From Nitrososphaerota archaeon (lineage in GTDB: Archaea > Thermoproteota > Nitrososphaeria > Nitrososphaerales > UBA57): a stretch of DNA of 8,163 nt. How positions within the stretch are numbered: position 1 is the stretch's first letter; each line of letters starts with the position of its first letter. Where the stretch lies: assembly GCA_016180375.1 (NCBI GenBank), contig JACPBJ010000017.1, positions 1 to 8,163 of the forward strand. Direction: 5' to 3'. Below are positions 4,981 to 8,163 of this stretch, piece by piece. The notes under the pieces were generated by a model, which worked only from the letters and a program-made list of their open reading frames with translations, was not told the DNA's origin and did not search any database. The translations under genes were made by a program, and so were the position numbers.

Positions 4981-5664
4981 TTGATAATAGCCCTACTGTT
5001 TAATATAGGGAATAGCGATTTAGTGGAGCGTTTGATAAAGAGCAAGATAGCCATTCAACCTCCATGCTGTTGGATGTTAGATGTAACTGCAAAGTGTCCA
5101 AGCGTTACCATAAGAATTCTAGATAGCAAAATTCCTAACGGCTCAGATTATGTTCACGAGTTGTTTGAGATCAATGGCTCGCCGGGACAGCTGAAAAGCG
5201 TGGTCGAGGAGTTGAAAGATCATGACAATATTCATGATGTTGACGTAATGGCATCAAAAAAAGGGAGGGTATTCGGTTCGCTAAAGACTCAGTGCCCATG
5301 TGGCAAGGTTATCGCGTCTTCAAAGTGTTTCTCGACCGTGGAAGAAGGAACGCCCAATGGCACTGTAGAGTTAACAACATTCGGCAGGGAGGAGCATCTG
5401 AGAAATTTCCTTGATGATCTGGCCAGCGAGGGGACCAAAGCCAGCATCCTTGGATGGTCGTCAGAGAATGATTCACGCGGACTAACTGGAAGACAGGAAC
5501 AGCGGTTGCGGGTAGCTCTTGAGAGTGGCTACTTCGATTTTCCAAAGAAAATCAAGCTCCGCAAACTTGCAGGCAATCTTAGCGTTTCACCTTCGAGCCT
5601 TGTCGAGACACTAAAGTCTGCGGAGAAAAAGATCCTAAAAGATCATTTCAACTCCAAACAGTAA
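4981..5664 (+). CDS. Cys-rich regulator with bacterio-opsin-activator HTH
   Basis: Predicted DNA-binding regulator of 227 residues. The C-terminus (about 168-223) reads LTGRQEQRLRVALESGYFDF then KLAGNLSVSPSSLVETLKSAEKK, the HTH_10 domain of the Bat/bacterio-opsin activator family found in many archaea. The N-terminal 160 residues are an alpha/beta region I do not recognise by name. It holds six cysteines: Cys29-Cys30, Cys39, a CPC at 105-107 and Cys116, plus His60, His81 and His85, suggesting metal, redox or heme sensing. The start is uncertain: TTG 4981 is the first usual start in the frame (stop TAG at 4942), no clear Shine-Dalgarno precedes it, and an ATG at 4961 lies in another frame. It is transcribed towards ahbC and ahbD, 139 nt upstream, and a perfect palindrome follows its stop. 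Control of heme synthesis is the natural hypothesis but is inferred from position only. Confidence 0.82.
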   Translation: MIIALLFNIGNSDLVERLIKSKIAIQPPCCWMLDVTAKCPSVTIRILDSKIPNGSDYVHELFEINGSPGQLKSVVEELKDHDNIHDVDVMASKKGRVFGSLKTQCPCGKVIASSKCFSTVEEGTPNGTVELTTFGREEHLRNFLDDLASEGTKASILGWSSENDSRGLTGRQEQRLRVALESGYFDFPKKIKLRKLAGNLSVSPSSLVETLKSAEKKILKDHFNSKQ

Positions 5665-5670
5665 TTGTCT

Positions 5671-5684
5671 CCTAACATGTTAGG
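5671..5684. promoter_or_regulatory. Perfect 14-bp palindrome, candidate operator of ahbCD
   Basis: CCTAACATGTTAGG is a perfect palindrome starting six nt after the regulator stop codon. After one mismatched pair (5670/5685) the symmetry continues with TC/GA (5668-5669, 5686-5687). No T-run follows, so it is unlike a terminator. It lies about 120 nt upstream of ahbC and upstream of the likely ahbC TATA-like box, where an activator or repressor of the heme genes could bind. Confidence 0.45.
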
Positions 5685-5760
5685 GGAAGAGGATAACTCA
5701 GCTAAGCAGTTGGGATTCAGAGATTAAGGGTATTATGGAGCATTTCCTAAAAGACGACAA

Positions 5761-5767
5761 TATTTTA
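5761..5767 (+). promoter_or_regulatory. TATA-like box for ahbC
   Basis: TATTTTA, centred 40 nt before ATG 5804, predicts a transcript start near 5789 and a leader of about 15 nt that includes GAGG at 5795-5798, a possible ribosome binding site. Cotranscription from the regulator gene remains possible. Confidence 0.35.
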
Positions 5768-5803
5768 CTCTGGCTTGTAGAGCTGAAAATCGTTGAGGCT
5801 TGA

Positions 5804-6955
5804 ATGATGATAAGCATTTCCAAACTCTACTGCGGGCAGAGCACATCGGGAGACTCTCTTAGGTATGCTCGCACAGCTCACAGGCGTCCCGTTGTAGTCT
5901 GGAATTGCACAAGGCGCTGCAACCTTCGCTGTTTGCATTGTTACTCGGCTTCTGAAAATAGGTTCTATCCAAACGAGCTTACAAACGAGCAAGCCAAAGA
6001 TGTGATAAAAGATCTGGCGGAGTTCGAGATACCGGTTCTGCTCTTCTCTGGAGGCGAACCATTGATGAGGAAAGACCTCTTTGAGCTTGCTTCGATTGCT
6101 AGCAATTATGGAACGAAATGCGCTCTCTCGACAAATGGAACTCTGATCACTAAAGCTATGGCAAAGAAGATCAAAGACGCAGGTTTTTCGTATGTAGGGA
6201 TAAGCTTGGATGGCACAGAAAATACAAATGATGTCTTCAGAGGAATGGATGGTGCTTACGCTGCCGCTCTAAAAGGGATCAGGAATTGTTTGGCGGAGGG
6301 GATAAAGACGGGCCTTCGCTTTACAATAACAAAGCAGACGTATAGAGACCTGCCCGGAATCTTCAAGTTGGCTGAAGAGGAGAAAGTGTCACGTCTCTGC
6401 CTGTATCATCTGGTGTATGTTGGTAGAAGCAGCGGGTCGGTAAACAATGATATTTCGATACAGGAAACACGAATGCTGATGGATTATGTTCTCGAGATGT
6501 CTAGGAAGATGCATAGTTGCGGTAATGGTACAGAGATTCTCACTGTAGACAACCATGCAGATGGTGTTTACCTCTACCTCCGACTTTTGGAGGAGGACTC
6601 GACACGAGCCGATTCTGCACTAAATCTGATGAAGCTGAATGGAGGGAACAGTTCAGGGTTAGGCATAGGGTGTATTGATTCGAATGGTTTTGTTCATCCT
6701 GATCAGTTCTGGCGGAATCACTCCTTGGGTAATGTTAAAGAGAAGAGGTTCAGCGAAATTTGGAAAGACGAATCGGAGCCTTTGCTGAATACATTAAGAA
6801 ACAGAAAGTCATTTTTGAAAGGCAGATGCTCGGAGTGTAAGTTTCTGGATATTTGCAATGGTAATCTTAGGGCAAGGGCTGAAGCGGTATATGGCGATGC
6901 ATGGGCACCTGATCCTGCTTGCTACCTTACTGATGAAGAGATCGGGGTTGCTTAA
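5804..6955 (+). CDS. ahbC: Radical SAM 12,18-didecarboxysiroheme deacetylase (AhbC)
   Basis: Enzyme of the siroheme-dependent heme route of archaea and sulfate reducers: it removes two acetate side chains from 12,18-didecarboxysiroheme, leaving methyl groups, to give Fe-coproporphyrin III. The 383 residues start with the characteristic ISKLYCG (4-11), then the radical SAM cluster motif CNLRCLHC (Cys39, Cys43, Cys46) and GGEP at 83-86. The C-terminal part has a second iron-sulfur site of SPASM/twitch type: Cys290, CSEC (342-345), Cys351 and Cys373 in DPACYL. VYGDAWAPDPACY matches AhbC/NirJ proteins. NirJ (heme d1) is the nearest alternative, but the adjacent ahbD and lack of other nir genes favour heme b. 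Two ATGs (5804, 5807) are possible starts; GAGG at 5795-5798 suits either. The gene ends three nt before ahbD. Confidence 0.88.
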   Translation: MMISISKLYCGQSTSGDSLRYARTAHRRPVVVWNCTRRCNLRCLHCYSASENRFYPNELTNEQAKDVIKDLAEFEIPVLLFSGGEPLMRKDLFELASIASNYGTKCALSTNGTLITKAMAKKIKDAGFSYVGISLDGTENTNDVFRGMDGAYAAALKGIRNCLAEGIKTGLRFTITKQTYRDLPGIFKLAEEEKVSRLCLYHLVYVGRSSGSVNNDISIQETRMLMDYVLEMSRKMHSCGNGTEILTVDNHADGVYLYLRLLEEDSTRADSALNLMKLNGGNSSGLGIGCIDSNGFVHPDQFWRNHSLGNVKEKRFSEIWKDESEPLLNTLRNRKSFLKGRCSECKFLDICNGNLRARAEAVYGDAWAPDPACYLTDEEIGVA

Positions 6956-6958
6956 TCG

Positions 6959-8089
6959 ATGGGCATGAGGGCTGAAATTTCAAGATGGAATTTCGATGAA
7001 AAGCCAATAATTGTATTCTGGGAAACTACGAGGGCTTGCCTCCTGGCTTGCAACCACTGCAGGGCTGAGGCCATCGGAGGAGGTTTGCCTGGGGAGCTGA
7101 ATACCAAGGAGGGCATGAAACTCATCGATCAAGTGCTGGAATTTGATGAACCGAGACCTGCTATGATATTTACAGGGGGAGATTTGTTGATGCGGAATGA
7201 TATTTTCACTCTTATCGAATATGCTACAAAGAACGGGCTCAGGGTTGCTGCAGCCCCCAGTGTTACGCCCCTTCTAACTACTAACATTCTGTCAGCCCTA
7301 AAGAACGGAGGAGTGCATGCAATTTCTATTAGCATTGATGGAGCTGATGCCACGACACACGATGGGGTAAGAGGAGTGCCAGGGACGTTTGATGCGAGCC
7401 TGTGCATGCTGAAGTTTGCGCAAGAAGTTGGACTGAGGGTTCAAGTCAATACAACTGTCATGAAGAGCAACTACAAGCAGTTGGCAGACATCTTCCATCT
7501 GCTCAGAGTATTGAAGATACCTGTGTGGGAGGTCTTCTTTCTGGTTCGAACAGGGAGAGGTGCTGAGCTTGAAGATCTTGAGCCTTGGCAATATGAAGAT
7601 ATAATGCACTTTCTGTACGATGCTTCGTATTATGGGATAACGATAAGGACATCAGAGGGCCCGCAATTCCGAAGAATAGTTTCTCAGAGATTGAACAATA
7701 ATGCAAATCTTGCTAAGGGTTCGCTCTACCAAGATTTGGTGTCTAGGCTGCGCAGACTTGAAGGACCTCCGAGTAATGAGCTCAAAGCACAAACGACAGG
7801 GACAAGGGATGGGAAGGGAATTATCTTTGTTGCTCATGACGGAGAGGTATTCCCCAGCGGCTTCCTGCCCATCAGCCTAGGTAATGTAAAAGAAACTAGT
7901 CTCAAGCAGGTTTATCAGCATGAAAAAATGCTTCGAGACCTCAGATCGTCGAATTCTCTTAAAGGAAAATGCGGTTTATGCGAGTATGGAGATTTGTGCG
8001 GAGGTTCAAGGTCACGGGCTTATGCATTCTATGGAGATCCTTTGCAGCAGGATCCTGCCTGCGTCTACGAGCCTATTACTCACTTATAG
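6959..8089 (+). CDS. ahbD: Radical SAM heme b synthase (AhbD), Fe-coproporphyrin III decarboxylase
   Basis: Final enzyme of the alternative heme pathway, oxidatively decarboxylating two propionates of Fe-coproporphyrin III to vinyl groups, giving heme b. In 376 residues: the WETTRACLLACNHCRAEA block (21-38) with cluster ligands Cys27, Cys31 and Cys34; GGD at 73-75 in place of the usual GGE; SISIDGAD (123-130); EVFFLVRTGRG (191-201); and the C-terminal auxiliary-cluster region EVFPSGFLPISLGNV (296-310) with CGLC (338-341), Cys347 in CGGSRSRAYA and Cys368 in DPACVYEP. These are AhbD hallmarks and differ from ahbC, so this is a functional partner rather than a recent duplicate. ATG 6959 is three nt after the ahbC stop; ATG 6965 is an alternative. 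The siroheme decarboxylase genes ahbA/B are not in the window. Confidence 0.9.
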   Translation: MGMRAEISRWNFDEKPIIVFWETTRACLLACNHCRAEAIGGGLPGELNTKEGMKLIDQVLEFDEPRPAMIFTGGDLLMRNDIFTLIEYATKNGLRVAAAPSVTPLLTTNILSALKNGGVHAISISIDGADATTHDGVRGVPGTFDASLCMLKFAQEVGLRVQVNTTVMKSNYKQLADIFHLLRVLKIPVWEVFFLVRTGRGAELEDLEPWQYEDIMHFLYDASYYGITIRTSEGPQFRRIVSQRLNNNANLAKGSLYQDLVSRLRRLEGPPSNELKAQTTGTRDGKGIIFVAHDGEVFPSGFLPISLGNVKETSLKQVYQHEKMLRDLRSSNSLKGKCGLCEYGDLCGGSRSRAYAFYGDPLQQDPACVYEPITHL

Positions 8090-8163
8090 ACAGAATCTAC
8101 CAGCGTAAGGCGTTGTCAGACAGCTTAGGATTTACATATCATATCGCCGAACCACTTCGGGAT
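8090..8163. other. Tail without a supported gene
   Basis: Contains a small hairpin CCGAA-CCAC-TTCGG (8147-8160). On the minus strand an open frame enters from the right edge and stops at 8125-8127 after only 12 codons; too short to call. Confidence 0.4.

Noticed and set aside
8125..8163. Possible C-terminus of a convergent minus-strand gene
   Set aside because: Only 12 codons are visible before the edge (ending GDMICKS), too little to support a gene.
1..8163. CRISPR array, insertion sequence or inteon-like mobile gene
   Set aside because: No regularly spaced repeats, no transposase or integrase motifs, and no terminal inverted repeats were seen on either strand.

Overview
The window looks archaeal and most likely comes from the TACK side (Nitrososphaeria/Thaumarchaeota or a relative). 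This is inferred from four things: an archaeal-type ribose-1,5-bisphosphate isomerase beside a short archaeal PRPP synthetase; a tRNA-Leu without an encoded CCA that carries two bulge-helix-bulge introns; TATA-like boxes placed for leaderless transcripts; and a bacterio-opsin-activator-type HTH regulator next to the archaeal (siroheme-dependent) heme genes. No rRNA or lineage marker is present, so the phylum is not proven.

Layout. 1-989 (minus): N-terminal half of a transketolase running off the left edge. 990-1182: divergent promoter region. 1183-2160 and 2186-3079 (plus): ribose-1,5-bisphosphate isomerase and ribose-phosphate pyrophosphokinase, a two-gene operon with a 25-nt gap. 3080-3494: no convincing protein gene, but a run of stem-loops (3092-3281) that could be a structured 3' UTR or a small RNA. 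3495-3633: tRNA-Leu(UAA) with one intron in the D-stem and one at the canonical 37/38 site. 3720-4228: a PIN-domain (VapC-like) gene broken by an in-frame TAG and a one-base deletion. 4221-4394: an unlisted 57-codon ORF overlapping the ancestral end of the PIN gene, possibly an antitoxin. 4495-4875: a VOC-fold (glyoxalase/bleomycin-resistance type) protein with a leaderless-looking promoter. 4981-5664: a cysteine-rich regulator ending in a bacterio-opsin-activator HTH. 5804-6955 and 6959-8089: two radical SAM enzymes recognised as AhbC and AhbD. 8090-8163: tail without a supported gene.

How it fits together. The left part is pentose-phosphate and PRPP metabolism: transketolase supplies pentose phosphates, Prs makes PRPP, and the isomerase makes ribulose-1,5-bisphosphate from ribose-1,5-bisphosphate. 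The right part holds the last two steps of the alternative heme route (didecarboxysiroheme to Fe-coproporphyrin III to heme b), preceded by a Cys-rich regulator and a perfect 14-bp palindrome that make a plausible dedicated control unit. The middle, just after the tRNA gene, is an accessory patch with a decayed toxin-like gene.
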